Below, piece by piece: positions 1 to 11,657 of a stretch of 64,000 nucleotides of DNA. The stretch is from Cryptomeria japonica (Eukaryota > Streptophyta > Pinopsida > Cupressales > Cupressaceae): positions 914,261,648 to 914,325,647 of the forward strand of contig NC_081414.1 of assembly GCF_030272615.1 (NCBI RefSeq). The letters are read 5' to 3'. The notes under the pieces were generated by a model. That model was not told the DNA's origin, did no database searches, and saw only the letters and a list, made by a program, of their open reading frames with translations. Numbering within the stretch: the first letter of the stretch is position 1; each line of letters starts with the position of its first letter. Made by a program: the position numbers and the translations under genes.

Positions 1-295
1 GTTAGATGAATGGATATCTGTGAGGAAGAGAAAGGAACCCTCTCCTTCTATTTCCAACTAGCAACATCCCTCTCGGAATACATCCCCACCCTATTCCCCT
101 CCTAGTATAACATCTCTTTCACCTACTCCTAATTCTTGTCAAAGACCAAGATCCCCTTCACCAAGGTGTCAAAGATCAAATTCTCCTTCATGAAAGATAG
201 ATGAATGTGTGAATCAAGTTCATGCTACTTCTCTTTCAAATAGCATTTATGTTTTGTCACAAGATGATAATACTATTTTACCTAGTTCATTATGA
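1..295 (+). pseudogene. LINE-2 ORF1, C-terminal tail
   Basis: Frame 3 reads a basic patch (VRKRKEPS) followed by a Ser/Pro/Arg-rich stretch and an acidic end (SQDDNTILPSSL), stopping with TGA at 293-295. It has two in-frame stops. The same tail ends the fuller ORF1 relic at 36,813-38,047, which has DUF4283-like features; this identifies it as the RNA-binding ORF1 of a plant LINE. The stop overlaps the ORF2 start codon as ATGA. Confidence 0.6.
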
Positions 296-3022
296 ATTGC
301 AAAATATTATCATGGAATGTGAGAGGGTTATCTCTCCTTAAGGAAATGATTTAGAGTTAAGGTGACTGTAAATAAATGGAAGCCAAAAATTTGATTCCTT
401 CAATGAATTAAACTAGGAAATGGCTACCTCAACCTTTCTCTTTTCAATGTATGGAAGGAAGCTACTTTCTATCATAATTTGCATAGAGATGGGAGTGGTG
501 GGGTTATTATTGGTTTAGCTCTTTGGATTTCCAAATTTGTCAATGTTAAGGGAGAGCATCCCTCACACAATTATGTTTGTACTCTCTCTTTTATCACTGG
601 GTAGCCTATTGGTTTTTTTTTCTATTTATGCCCCTAATTACTCTAAAATAGATTTTCTCTTTACGATTGGATGGCGAAAAACATTTCTAATGCCAATTGG
701 GTGTTGGGAGGGAATTTTAATAATGGTGGAGTGGCATGAGGATCCTAGTTGGTACAATTATTTCAAAACTTTATAATGAAGAAATTGAAAGGATTTTTTT
801 GTCACAATTTAATTGATGTGGTTGATCCCATTTCCATTAAATTGTCAACTAATTTGAACAATTAGTATACTTGTTCTAATTCCAAACTTGGGATTGAGAG
901 AAAGATGAGAAAATTGGATAAATTTGATTTATTCCATAATCTCCAATTGGTAAACCATTCTTAAGGGGCTTCTATTATAATAGATTATTCTACCACTCTT
1001 TTTGAGAATTTTCCTAATATCTGCTCCATTTCCATTCATCAAAATTTAGATTCTCTATCATAACTCCACTTTAAGGTTAATAATTCCCATTTAAAGAATG
1101 TTGATTGTGTTGTTGTTGTAATAGGAATCTGGAATGTTATTCCTAAACCTTAAGAAGGGCAGTCTTGGATTGAGTGGTGGCGTCTTTCTTTGAATTAGTG
1201 TGTTAATTTTCTTCAATCATTTGGCCAGATAATGGAGTGGATATGGAAGCGTAAAGACAAATATCATTAGGTAAAAATTGAACATGCAACTAAGAAAATA
1301 AATTTTGATCCTTATCATGAGAAAATCCAAGCAACTATTTTTGTCCTTGAGACTTAGCTAAGAAAGTTGGATAATTACAAAGGTCAAGGTGCTAAAATAG
1401 GTGTGAGACTCCACTAAATCAAAGAAGGAAATAAAGGTTCTAAATTCTTCCTCAAAATATCTTAATTATAAACACAAAAAGTAGTGAATTGGTATCGTAT
1501 TAGATGAGCATGGAACCCACATAGAGCCTATTAAAATATCTACATGACATTTCAAAAATTTGATGAAAAATTATTTAAAAATGACAAAAACTAGATAGAT
1601 GTACAACAAAATTTGGAAGAGATTGTTGGAGAACATATTCCTAATAAAATTGATCCCAGATATATTATGTATCTATATCATATCATTTCTATAGAGAACA
1701 TTGAAGATGCACTTTTTCTATGAAGCCTAATAGAAGTCTAAGTATTGATGGCCTCTGTGTTGACTTTTACCAAACTATATGGAATCTTATCAAGGAGGAT
1801 TTTTATATGCTATATTTTGAGGCCTTTCATAGTGGATCTTTAGGCCCAAACATCAATAAAGGTTTAATCAAGCTGATTCCTAAAAGAGAGAATGAGGAAA
1901 CCATTGTTGGATGAATATCAATCACCTTATTAGATACATTTTATAAAATTATTGCGAAAACTCTAGCTATCATGATTAAACCTATGGTCCAGGGTATTGT
2001 CAGATCTGACAAAACTAGATTTATTAAAGGAATATTTATCTTAGACAAATTGATGTTATCTTGGGAGACTCTTGAATGGAATCAACAAATAGGCCAAAAT
2101 GATTTTCTATAGACTTCGATAAAGCCTACGACTTAAGTAATTGAGATTTTATTCTTAATATGCTACATTGGTTGCGATTTGGGCCTAAATTAAATAAGCA
2201 TGTTCACGTGTTTCAATATGCCAATGCAAAATTGGTAATCAATAACACTTTGAAAACACCATTTGAAATACAACAATCCATAGGGCAAGGTTTCTTATTA
2301 TATCCCTTCTTATATGTTCTTATAGCTAATAACTTGGGCTACCTCCTTCAAGTTGCCAATAAAATGAAACTTACTAAAGGGATTTCTATTTTGCAAAATA
2401 ATGTGGTTAAATTGATTACCATTTTGGTGATGATAGTATGTTGTTTTTGAAAAAAATTGAAGAATAAATATAGAATACTTTGGGCATCCTTGATTTATAT
2501 TATACCATTTTGGGATCTGAGTTAGCTCACAACAAGATTGAATTTATGATGTCTCTACCTAGAGTTAGTCGTAGGTGGGTTCTTGAGGAGTGGAAGAAAA
2601 TTGAACATGGAAATATTACTAGATATCTTGGTATTCCCTTTGGTGTCGGGGTTTCAATTTATGATGTGTGGGACTAGTTCCTAAACAAACTCGTAATCAA
2701 GCTATTTAATTGGACCCAAAAATTCTTATCTTTGGCTACGAGAATTCAAGTTTCTAATAAGTTTTTTATTGCATCACATGTTTACTATTTGTCTTGCTGG
2801 ATACCATCTAACAGAAAATATGATGACCTATTTACAAATTGATCAAAAAAATTATTTGGGCCAAATGGGATGGTAATTTTGTATTTATCATTACTCCTTT
2901 GGTATATTGCATTCAGCTGGAACATAAGGGTGCTTTGGGAATCATTGATTCTAAAAAATAATGAATGTTACTTGCTGCAAAGTGGATTATCAAAGCTGCT
3001 CAAGCAAAGGAGCCATAAAAAA

Positions 3023-3191
3023 TGTTGGCGTATCACATTAGTTAGTCGGTTTAGTTTTAGGTTAAACTAACAAGAACTACTTATTTTGTTTTTGTGATGT
3101 AGTTATGCAATTTTTCTAGTTCTGTATTGCATGTTTAAAGGCATCATGTTTGAATGAATAGCAATCAAGTTTTCACCTTTATTCACTTTCA
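3023..3191 (+). repeat. 5' LTR of the nested copia-like element
   Basis: Starts TGTTGGCG and ends CTTTCA; matches 4,578-4,749 along its length. Confidence 0.8.
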
Positions 3192-3193
3192 TA

Positions 3194-3205
3194 TGGTATC
3201 AGAGC
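3194..3205 (+). other. Primer binding site, tRNA-iMet type
   Basis: TGGTATCAGAGC lies two bases after the left LTR, the standard copia arrangement. Confidence 0.8.
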
Positions 3206-4138
3206 ATTAAAAATTTTGTGCCTACAATGTCTGTTGATGTTGAAACAAATGTTAAGGAGTGACTTGAAGAGATCTGTGAGAAATGATTAAATCCTTGATA
3301 TCCATGGAGATGGATCAACCTTAAATTTTTCTAGTATGAAGCAATGATTGGAAAAGAGATTCATGAAAAAATGAGACTCTTTGATCCTTTTGTGGAGGAA
3401 TTTGCTACATGTATTAATTATATGTAGTGAATAAATCATAAATTAATTATTGATAAATGCCTTATTTTTTAAAGTAGTTACAATTATTAGTGTTAATAAT
3501 ATTTGTGTGAATCATTTGCATAAGACACATGTAAATTAGGAGATACATGATTTATAGAGGCATGTATGAGTTTCTTTTACACAAGAATATTATAAGGAGT
3601 TATAATATTTTTCATGACTATAAACATTTCAATTTGGTTAAATATTTTTTTAGAAATAAGGATGTAGTTAGTTTATAGGTTATGAGATTTATTTTTCTTT
3701 GGTGTTATAAGGATTTTATTGTGAGAGTATATTATTAAATTATCTAAATTTTATTCTCACTTTATTTGTTTTAATCATGGACACACATATCTCAAATATT
3801 GGTTTTATTTTGGGGTCATTTGTGCTGTGTAGTAGGGGTTTCAAATCTCCAAAGACTCATATATGCTATATTTGGTGTATTAAGTGCAAAAAATCAAATA
3901 AGAGGTTGGAGGCAATAGAGACAGGTGGATTTGTATCATCCCAAGATAGCTTGTTGCTTAGGGGTGATTCATTTTCATGAGAAGCAACCTTTCACGTGTG
4001 TATCCATAAAGAAAAGAGGGGGCTTAGAATAATGTTTGTCCCTTCAAGGAGAAATGGGGGGCAGGTTTTCATGTGATTGCACCTATATTCATACTTGGTT
4101 TGTGATTTGTTGAGCACTTGAGGAGACATGAAACACAC

Positions 4139-4380
4139 TTGGAGGAGATGTAGACTTTTTAAAGAAAGGTGTCTCATGTACAGACGTTTTGTTGGTGATT
4201 TGTGTAGTAGAGGAGGGATTGTTTCCACAACACTTTTGGAGGTGTTAGACACTCTTTGAATGAGATTTGGACTTTTGGAGGAACGTTGTCTCATGTGTAG
4301 CACTAGACGATGCATTAGACACACTCAAAAGAGATGTGGAATTTCAAAGGAAATGTGTCTCATTGTGCATAGAGCGTGTG
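4139..4380 (+). repeat. Three imperfect internal repeats in the nested element
   Basis: Three units share the order: acacac/agacac start, GAGATGT-GACTTTT-like middle, then GTGTCTCATGT-like end (around 4,139, 4,248 and 4,314). The same series is at 62,470-62,715 in the second copy. No coding role is apparent. Confidence 0.5.
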
Positions 4381-4577
4381 AACCTTTTATGTTCTCTAAT
4401 GTTGTGCAAATGGTTGTTGGTGCTCAATGAGGAGATCCACTAATGCAATCAATTGAGTGTTTCCTAGGTGATCAAGGAGGATTGGTGAAGATGCTTCATC
4501 AAAGTGTCCAGAAGGGTTGGGTTCAAAACCCTTCCAACGTTCCACTTTTGTTAAAATTAATGTAATAAGGGGGAGAA

Positions 4578-4749
4578 TGTTGGTGTGTTACATTAGTTAG
4601 AAGGTTTATTTTTTAAGGTTAAACCAATAAAAAACTACTTAGTTGGTTTTTGTGATCTAGTTAAGTAACAGTTTTAGTTTTGTATTTCTTATTTAAAGGC
4701 ATCATGCATGAATCAATAACAAGAAAGTTTTCACAATTATGCACTTTCA
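4578..4749 (+). repeat. 3' LTR of the nested copia-like element
   Basis: Preceded directly by the polypurine tract AAGGGGGAGAA; starts TGTTGGTG and ends CTTTCA, followed by five A. Confidence 0.8.
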
Positions 4750-5730
4750 AAAAATACTAGTCTATAACCAAATTTCTTAAGTTGTTGCTATTAAGAAATG
4801 GTAGGCTATCAAATGGTTTGATAAAATTATCATTGCTCCTTTTTTTAAAATCAAGGCCTCCTTTCCCTTACAATGCATTTGGAAGGCTTATCAACAAGCT
4901 TGTCAATTTATTCAATGGAAATGTTCTTCCCTTCAACATGGTTTTAGCTATGTCTCATCATCAATCTGGCAGAGCAAGCTTACCAATTACCATAATTAAC
5001 TACTGGCGATTTGTTTTCCTAAGCAAAATTATCATCTATATAAGAAATGTGTTGGGTAATTTGAAAATATTTGGTACTTCAATATTGTTGAACGAGTTTC
5101 ATGGATAAATATTAAAGACTAGTTTAGGTTGAACATGAAGTATAGAGAATTTCTTATATTTGTGCTATGACTAGTTCCACTTGAGTTGTCCTTTAAAATT
5201 TCTACTTTTATAGATTGCAAATTTTTTAAAGACTGGAAATGGCTTTCTACTTTACATTTCTATCATTTCCCAATGAAGAAAATCTATCTACATTCACTAC
5301 CTTCCTCAAGGATTATTCCTTACAAATGCATATTTAGTGCTAGAAAGTGCATCAAAATGAGTGCACAAATATGACAATCCAAAGCTGATTTTGAGACTCA
5401 ATTGTTGGCTTAGAAAATTATACATCATAAGCTACATGTTGGCAATAGATTAAGATGCATTAAAGTTCAACCAAAAATATTGCCCTGTTGTTTATGTATT
5501 GAAAATATGAGGCACAAATTTTAGGATTGTCCATTAGTGAAAAAACAATGGAATGTTGTCTTCAAAAAAAAATGTGCCACCTTTCATAACAAGCTGAACT
5601 TCAAAGAAACTCTCCTTGGATTTATTTTTCATAATAATGTCAATGATGATTATTTCAGACAATTTATTTTAAGACATATTTGAAAATTCATGTGCTCTAC
5701 TATGTTCTCAAGAAAATATTGTCAATAAAT

Positions 5731-6085
5731 TGATATTTCAATGCAATCTAAACATTTTCAGGTGGCTTTCTTGTTTGCATAGATCCCATAGGTTGCCAAG
5801 CGAAATGTATTGTGAATGACTCGGCTTTGTCAAATTCAAGATCAAAGTGAAGAACTTTAAAACAACTACGAAATGGAAATTTGGTAAAATTTTCAAGTTA
5901 TGTAATGGCTTCTATTAGCTAGTGTAATTTGAAGCCTTTCTCTCTTTATTGCTTGCTATTATTGTTGCACCTTGTTGGCTTGCTATATTAAATTTGTATT
6001 GTGAAGTATTTTGGTTCATCTACTTCTTGTAGCTACTATTATTTGTAATCCCACTTTGATTCAATATAAAAAAATAAAAAATTAA
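5731..6085 (+). other. LINE-2 3' UTR and A-rich tail
   Basis: Non-coding stretch after the zf-RVT region. It ends in TTCAATATAAAAAAATAAA-like sequence, the expected 3' end of a LINE transcript. Sequence after about 6,100 is not shared with the other copies as far as they can be read. Confidence 0.5.
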
Positions 6086-6474
6086 AATTAAATTGTCTAA
6101 ATTCTAGGCAAAAATTTATTAACATTAATTGTTTTAAACTTTCTTTAATTTTTCTTTATTTTTTTTTAAATTACGAGTGGAACATTTGATAAGCTTTGGA
6201 TCCCATGAATTCATAGTTAAGTTTTTTAATATTTATACGATAATAAAATCAAAATCAAAATTAAAATTAAAACTAAAATTACTTTGGAAATCTCAATCAA
6301 AGAGATCAATCTATAAACAATAAAGTAATACAAAAGATCAACATAACCTTGAATTCCAATTGCAACAATATTATGCTAGAATTACGTTAGCATTGAATAT
6401 CATGGTAATGATTTTAGTTTTGAAACAATGAAACTTTAAACTAATCTACTTGAGAACAAAAAATATTTCAAAAA
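6086..6474. other. AT-rich DNA, nothing recognised
   Basis: No ORF or repeat was recognised, apart from the 41-bp direct-repeat copy at 6,426-6,466. Confidence 0.4.
6426..6466 (+). repeat. 41-bp direct repeat, left copy
   Basis: Begins CAATGAAACTTTAAAC; matches 11,227-11,267 with two mismatches in 41 positions. The two copies bracket the telomere-like region. Confidence 0.75.
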
Positions 6475-6600
6475 TGATACTAGCTTATATATATTTAATA
6501 ATATATATAGACAAGCCTAGAGATGTCCTTTTAGAGGCCTATTTTTCTATTGATTTAACTTATTTTATATATATTATTAAATATATATAAGCTAGTATCA
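6475..6600. repeat. Perfect 35-bp inverted repeat (hairpin), MITE-like
   Basis: The left arm 6,475-6,509 (starting TGATACTAGCTTATATAT) is the exact reverse complement of the right arm 6,566-6,600, with a 56-nt loop. The outer ends are not AT-only, so this is more than chance AT symmetry. No clear target duplication flanks it, so a MITE is possible but not shown. Confidence 0.75.
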
Positions 6601-6659
6601 GTCATAGCATGAATTGGAAGACATGACATGGCCTAATTCAATAACGAATAGAATTCAAT

Positions 6660-7510
6660 TTGGCTTTCTATTAGGCTTAGGGTTTGATTTGGTTTAGAGT
6701 TACAGTCAAGATTAGGTTAATTGTAAGAGTTAGTGTATGATTAAATTTAGGGATAGGGTTTGATTCTGTTTAGTTTATTTTTGTGTGAGTTAATTTTATT
6801 TAGGCGCTTGTCACAAAGTAATTTTGCTTAATTTTTGTTTGTTAAATTTAATTAGGTTTATTGTAAGAGTTAGTAAATGAATTCATTTAGGGTCAGGGTT
6901 TATTTTGGTGTAGTTAGGGTTAGGATTCAATTGTTGGGTTCAATTTAGTTTAGTGTTAAGGATAGTGAATGTTTCAATTTAGGCTTGGGGTTTGATTTGG
7001 TATAGTCAAGGTTAGGGTTCAATTTAGTTTAGTGTTTAATTTTGTTTCAACTTAGGGTTCATCATGGTGTTAATGTTACTTTTTCATTTGGTTTAGTAAT
7101 AGGACTTGATATATTTAGTGTTAGATCTAGGGTTTGATCTGGTCTTTTGTTTAATTAGGTTTAGGTTTTGACTTAAATTTTGTTTTATGTTTATGGTATA
7201 ATTTGGTTTAGGTTTAGGGTTCAATTAATTAAAGAATTTAATTAGCTTAATTTAGTTATGGATTCGATTTGTAGCTTAGTGTTTAATTTTGTTTGAAGTT
7301 AGGGTTCTATATGGTGCTAATGTTACTTTTTCTTAATGAGTTTAATTAGTTTAGTGTCGGATTTGATTTGTATTTTAGTTTATCATTTAGAGTTGTGTTT
7401 AGGTTATGATTCAATTTTGTGTTAATGTTTCTCTTTTATGGTTTGTTTGATTTAATTTAGGGTTAGGGTTTGATTTGGTTTTGTTTAATTTTGTTTTAAG
7501 TTAATTTTTT
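6660..7510 (+). repeat. Degenerate telomere-like repeat block 1
   Basis: Many variants of TTAGGGTT and TTTAGGGTT are mixed with GGGTTTGATTTGGTTTAG and GGTTCAATTTAGTTTAG. All are G-rich on the plus strand. This looks like an old interstitial telomeric array (plant TTTAGGG type) expanded as a longer compound unit. No ORF. Confidence 0.65.
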
Positions 7511-7653
7511 AGACACCTTTGATGATTTGATTTTTCTTAGTTACGTATATATAATAAAGGGAAATTGAAATGTAGGCATTATTAAATTATAATCCTAATT
7601 TTAACAAATCTTCAGTGTTATTAAATTATAATCATAATTGTAACATTATATCA

Positions 7654-9236
7654 TGTGGGTAAAGATGTCTCTATTCCCCCGTTTCTCTGGTTCCTGGGGT
7701 TTGGGCTGCACCGCTTTTGGATTCCTGTCGCTCTTTGTGTGCCTGCGGTGCTGTGGGATGGGTGGTACGTAGTATGTCGGTGCCTTGGGTGGAGCTCCTT
7801 CCTGTGGATATTTCCCGTTTTGTGTTTGGGTGCTTCGCTTTTTGGCGCGTGGTTTTCTATGTGTGGCGTGTTGCAGATCTTTTTCCTCACAGGTCTCTTG
7901 GGTGTGACGTCGTATGGTGGTGGTTTGCCTCTTTCTTGGGTCGGTGCCTCGTCTTCTTCCCTCTTCACCATTGCCTTTTGCAATTGGTGGGTTCTGTTTA
8001 TTTCTGGGTCGATGTGCTTGCATCTTGGGGCTTTTGTCCTTCCTATGGTTCACTTTTCCTGAGAGGTTGGGAAAGACGATGACGTTGTGGATGATGGAGA
8101 GATCTCCCACTTCTTAGTTTCTCATTCTGGGTCGTGGGATCTGCTTGATGTTCTTCATGGTTTGGCCCCTGTGGCATTAGTGCTGGAGTTGAGGGTGGAG
8201 GTGTCTGGTGCTGTGGAGGATGTGGTTTCTAGTGCGACTTCTGCTAGAGGTTTTGTTGGGGTTATCATTCCCGCATACGCTTTTGGGATTGTGGCCTTGT
8301 GCCCGCGTTGGCTTGGATGGATTGTTTGGGACCCCGGTGACTGCGGATATATTGACAGCATGGCCGTTGGCTAGAATTAAAGCTGCAGGGAACTTCTGTT
8401 TTGAGGTCTTCTTGTCTTTGTTTTTTTTCTCTATGGTGTTCCTTATTGGTGTGTTTGAATACGCAGGTCTATTTCTATCATTTGCAAGAGGTTCCTAGGT
8501 GTTTTATAGGATGACTTTTTTCATCTGTCCTCAGTCCTTTCTATTGAGGGGACCATTCCTCTGTTACGGGGAGTCAGTCCTTTCTATTGAGGGGACCATT
8601 CCTCTATTACGGGGAAGTGTTGGCTGAGCTTGTTGGGATGGTTCCAGTAAAGTTTCACTGTGCCTTGTCTTGGTCGCTGGATTTTGGCTTGTGGTCAGTA
8701 GATTGGGTCTCTCTATGGATGATTTCTTTCTTTTCAGCCCTTATGGAGGTGGGTCACTATCCTATAGTGGTGGATGGATGTTTTTTGTTAAAGGAGTGAT
8801 CATATACTATGGGATTGTTGGATGTTTCTTAGTGATTTTGGGAGCCATTTAAAAACCCAAATGGAAGGTTAGGGGAGCCTTTCAAAAACCCCTTGTTTTT
8901 AGTTAAGAGTCGGGCTAGCCTTTTTCTGCATAATTTTTCTATATATGAGTGGGGAACCTGGAAAGTCCCTTATGTTTGGATGATGGAATCTATCGACTTC
9001 ATCCAAAGGCATAGGCTATGCTGCCAATAGGTTTTGTAATGATTTTCTCTTAGTTTAGCTCGCTTATTTCTGCTTATGGTTGTGCTGGCTTTTGGTTGGC
9101 ATTAACCAAATTTTTTGAAGTGGTTTGTTGATCTTATTTGCCTATCTGTTTTCGCAGAAGTTTCATTGTAGGTTCCAGATCCTAGTAAAATTTGAGGGTT
9201 TCTAGTACCTTCAAAATTTTTCCCTTAATAAAAAAT
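7654..9236 (+). mobile_element. GC-rich insertion, probable non-autonomous retroposon
   Basis: A 1.58 kb segment of clearly higher GC interrupts the telomere-like DNA. It is flanked by ATTATATCA (7,645-7,653) and ATTACATCA (9,237-9,245), a 9-bp direct repeat with one mismatch. Its 3' end is A-rich (CCCTTAATAAAAAAT). This fits a LINE-mobilised, non-autonomous element or a LINE 5'/3' UTR derivative. Overlapping open frames on both strands (7,655-8,374) have no recognisable domain and follow from base composition, so no protein is called. Confidence 0.5.
8531..8616 (+). repeat. 43-bp tandem duplication in the GC-rich insertion
   Basis: Two units starting TCAGTCCTTTCTATTGAGG (8,531-8,573 and 8,574-8,616) differ at about one base. 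Confidence 0.85.
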
Positions 9237-9245
9237 ATTACATCA

Positions 9246-9539
9246 CAAAAATACAATTGTAGCTAGAATCAAAATTTAATTATGACCTATTTTTGTGCAC
9301 TAACTTGAGTTTATCCATAATGATAGTCAAATTTGAGTGATCAGTAAGGTCATTTGAAGTCAAAATTTAATTGAAGAATGTAAAACAAAAAGACTTTGTT
9401 CCTTCCTTCAATACTCAATTGCAAATAGAGGAAGCAATTTTCAATGGCACCATTATTAAGTCTTAATTAAGTCTTAATTGCATATAGATTTTATATACAA
9501 ATTTATATGTAATTAATTCTTAATTAAGTCTTAATTTAT
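9246..9539. other. AT-rich spacer with TTAATTAAGTC repeats
   Basis: Short repeats of CTTAATTAAGTCTTAATT around 9,465-9,535; nothing coding. Confidence 0.4.
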
Positions 9540-11220
9540 AATTGGTTTTGTTTAAGTGTTTGGGTTAGGATTTGATAAAATTTAGGGTTGAATTTGATTT
9601 ACTACTTAATTAGGTTTATAGTTAGGGGTCATTTTACTATAGTCTTAGGGTTAGGGTTCAGTTTGGTTTAATGTTCAATTATAGTGTTACAATTCACTTT
9701 AGTTTTGGTTATGGTTCATTTTAGTTAGTGTTAGGGTTAGGGTTCAATTAGGTTTACGATCATGCTTCAATTTGCTTTAGCGTTAGGGTTAGGATTTAAT
9801 TTAGTTAAAGGTTATGGTTTAGTTCAATTATATTTATAATTTGGGTTTGATTAGAATTAGTGAACATAGGACTAGGGTTCAGTTTTAAGTGTCGGGCTTC
9901 AATTTGATTTAATATTTAGTTAGCGATAGGGTTAGGTTAGGGTTTAGTTTGGTTTATTATTCAATTAGGTTTCAGGTTACAATTCAATTTAGTTTCAAGT
10001 TTTCCTTCAATTGGGTATAGGGTTAGGGTTGAGTTAAGTATTGTATTACATTTAGAGTTATGGTTCAATTTGAATTGGTTTTTTATAAGTGTTAGAGTTC
10101 AATTTTGGTTAGGGTTTTATAAAGGTTATAGTTTAATTTAGGTTTTGATTTAGTGTGGGTTAGGGTTTGATTAAATTTAGGGTTGAATTTGATTTACTTC
10201 TTAATTAGGTTTATAGTTAGGCATCAATTTACTACAGGCTTGGGGTTAGGGTTTAATTTGGTTTAATGTCCAATTATAGTGTTACGATTCAATTTAGATT
10301 AGGTTTGGGGTATAATTTTCTTTAGTGTAGTTATTTTTTAATTGGTTTAGGATTTGAGTTTAATCTTGCTTATTGTGTAATTAAGATTAGGGTTTTGGTT
10401 CAATTTTATTTATTGTTCAATTAGGTTTAGCGTTAGGGTTCAATTTAATTTGGTGAACATATATGGTTTGTATTTAATTTGGTTTAATAGTTAATTAGTT
10501 TTAGGTTTAGGAATCAATTTGGTTTAATGTTCAATTAAATATAGGGTTATGGTTAGGGTTTAATTAAATATAAGGTCATGGTTACAGTTTAATTAGGGCT
10601 AGCATTTAATTAGTTTTAGGGCTAAGTAAGGGTTATATGTAGGGTTAATTTAGGGATAGGGTTAGGGTTAAAAAAGGTTAGAGTTATAATTCAATTAGCA
10701 TTATAGTTCAAGCATAGTTGAGGCTAATGTTAAGGTTAGTTCAGGATTGGGGTTAAATTAGAGGGAAATATTTGAGTTAGGGTTAGTTAATTAGAGTCAG
10801 GTTACAATTATAGTTAGGGTTGGGATGAAGAGTTCAATTAGGGTTAAGATTCAATTAGAATAGGGTTAGAGTTTAATTAGGATAAGGTTAAATTAGGGTT
10901 AGATTGAGGTTAGGGTTAAGGCTATATTAGGGTCAAGGGTAGCCTACAATTAGGGTTAGTATTCTGGGATAATACTTGAGATTACTTTTGGGATTTAATT
11001 GAAATTAGTGTTAAGGGAAGGGTTCAATTGGAATTAGGGTTAGTATTAAACTTCAATTAGGATTCAAGTAAGGTTAGAGTTAGTGTAAGAATTCAAATTG
11101 GTTTAGGGTTTAAGGATAAATCATGGTGTTATGTTTTGGGTTGCATAATAAATCTTGGATTTAATTAGAGGGAAGTCTATGAGTTAGGATTGAGGTTATA
11201 GGTGATTAGAGTTAGGCTTT
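9540..11220 (+). repeat. Degenerate telomere-like repeat block 2
   Basis: The same type as block 1 and in the same orientation. GGGTTAGGGTT cores (for example near 9,730, 10,020 and 10,655) alternate with CAATTTGGTTTAG or CAATTAGG spacers. It is denser in true TTAGGG words than block 1. Non-coding. Confidence 0.65.
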
Positions 11221-11226
11221 TTTAAT

Positions 11227-11267
11227 CAATGAAACTTTAAAGTAGTCTACTTGAGAACAAAAAATAT
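11227..11267 (+). repeat. 41-bp direct repeat, right copy
   Basis: Partner of 6,426-6,466; lies at the outer edge of telomere-like block 2. Confidence 0.75.
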
Positions 11268-11657
11268 AAGTTGTAATAGAATTAATGTTGTTTCTTGTAA
11301 ATTGAAAGTCATTTGAATCTAGAACATTCTTATATGTGTGGAATTTATTTTATATACTTTTTCTAGGAATTTTAGTGTGGTTTTTGACATTAAGAATATA
11401 TCTCATATTGATGTAGGAAAAAATGAATTAAATAGTTTCATTTATATGAACAAATAGATCAAGCTACTTAAATATTATCCTGTATAAGGATGAAACAATC
11501 AATAATAACTGTATTCCTCTTGTGTATCAAAATATTGTTACACAAAAGAACCCATATACAAAAATCAATTCCTCCAAAAGAAATCTTTATTAATGTAAAA
11601 TATTAAAAAAATGTATACAGTAATCTAACTGCTGCTATGACTCCGAACTAGTTAATA

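Larger units (their letters stand above)
3023..4749 (+). mobile_element. Non-autonomous copia-like LTR element nested in LINE-2 copy A
   Basis: Two direct repeats of 169 and 172 bp, each starting TGTTGG and ending TTTCA, enclose 1.39 kb with no coding capacity. A tRNA-iMet primer site (TGGTATCAGAGC) follows the left LTR by two bases, and a purine tract (AAGGGGGAGAA) abuts the right LTR. A run of at least five A on both sides fits a target duplication inside the LINE. The element is much smaller than an autonomous copia and would need enzymes in trans. The same insertion sits at the same LINE position in copy B (61,325-62,995). Confidence 0.8.
292..5730 (+). pseudogene. LINE-2 ORF2 relic (endonuclease, reverse transcriptase, zf-RVT)
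   Basis: ORF2 starts at the ATG at 292 with MNCKILSWNVRGLS, the usual N-terminus of an APE-type LINE endonuclease. The GDFN-like endonuclease motif is degraded to GGNFN near 705. Reverse transcriptase pieces follow at 1,720-1,914 (SIDGLCVDFYQ, then LIKLIPKRENE) and up to 2,450. A post-RT piece with LGIPFGVGVSIYDVWD lies at 2,480-2,677. After the nested element the zf-RVT part resumes (5,110-5,730, CCLCIENMRHKF with following CP and W). Dozens of stops, many TAG or TGA, show long inactivity. The element once encoded target-primed reverse transcription. Confidence 0.75.
1..6085 (+). mobile_element. LINE-2 copy A, decayed non-LTR retrotransposon
   Basis: This is a plant LINE that enters from outside the window. 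It shows the Ser/Pro-rich ORF1 tail, then an ORF2 relic with endonuclease, reverse transcriptase and a C-terminal zinc-finger (zf-RVT) region, then a 3' UTR ending in an A-rich tail near 6,060-6,085. The same sequence recurs at 36,813-38,215 (copy C) and 45,324-48,126 plus 60,806-64,000 (copy B). Stops and frameshifts are everywhere, so no protein can be made. A 1.7 kb copia-like element is nested at 3,023-4,749. Confidence 0.85.

Noticed and set aside
7655-8374. Overlapping open frames on both strands, up to 154 codons
   Set aside because: They lie in a GC-rich, stop-poor insertion, overlap each other in several frames and show no domain or codon signal. Composition explains them.
6660-11220. 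A true chromosome end
   Set aside because: The repeats are degenerate, interrupted by an insertion and flanked by ordinary DNA on both sides, so this is interstitial.
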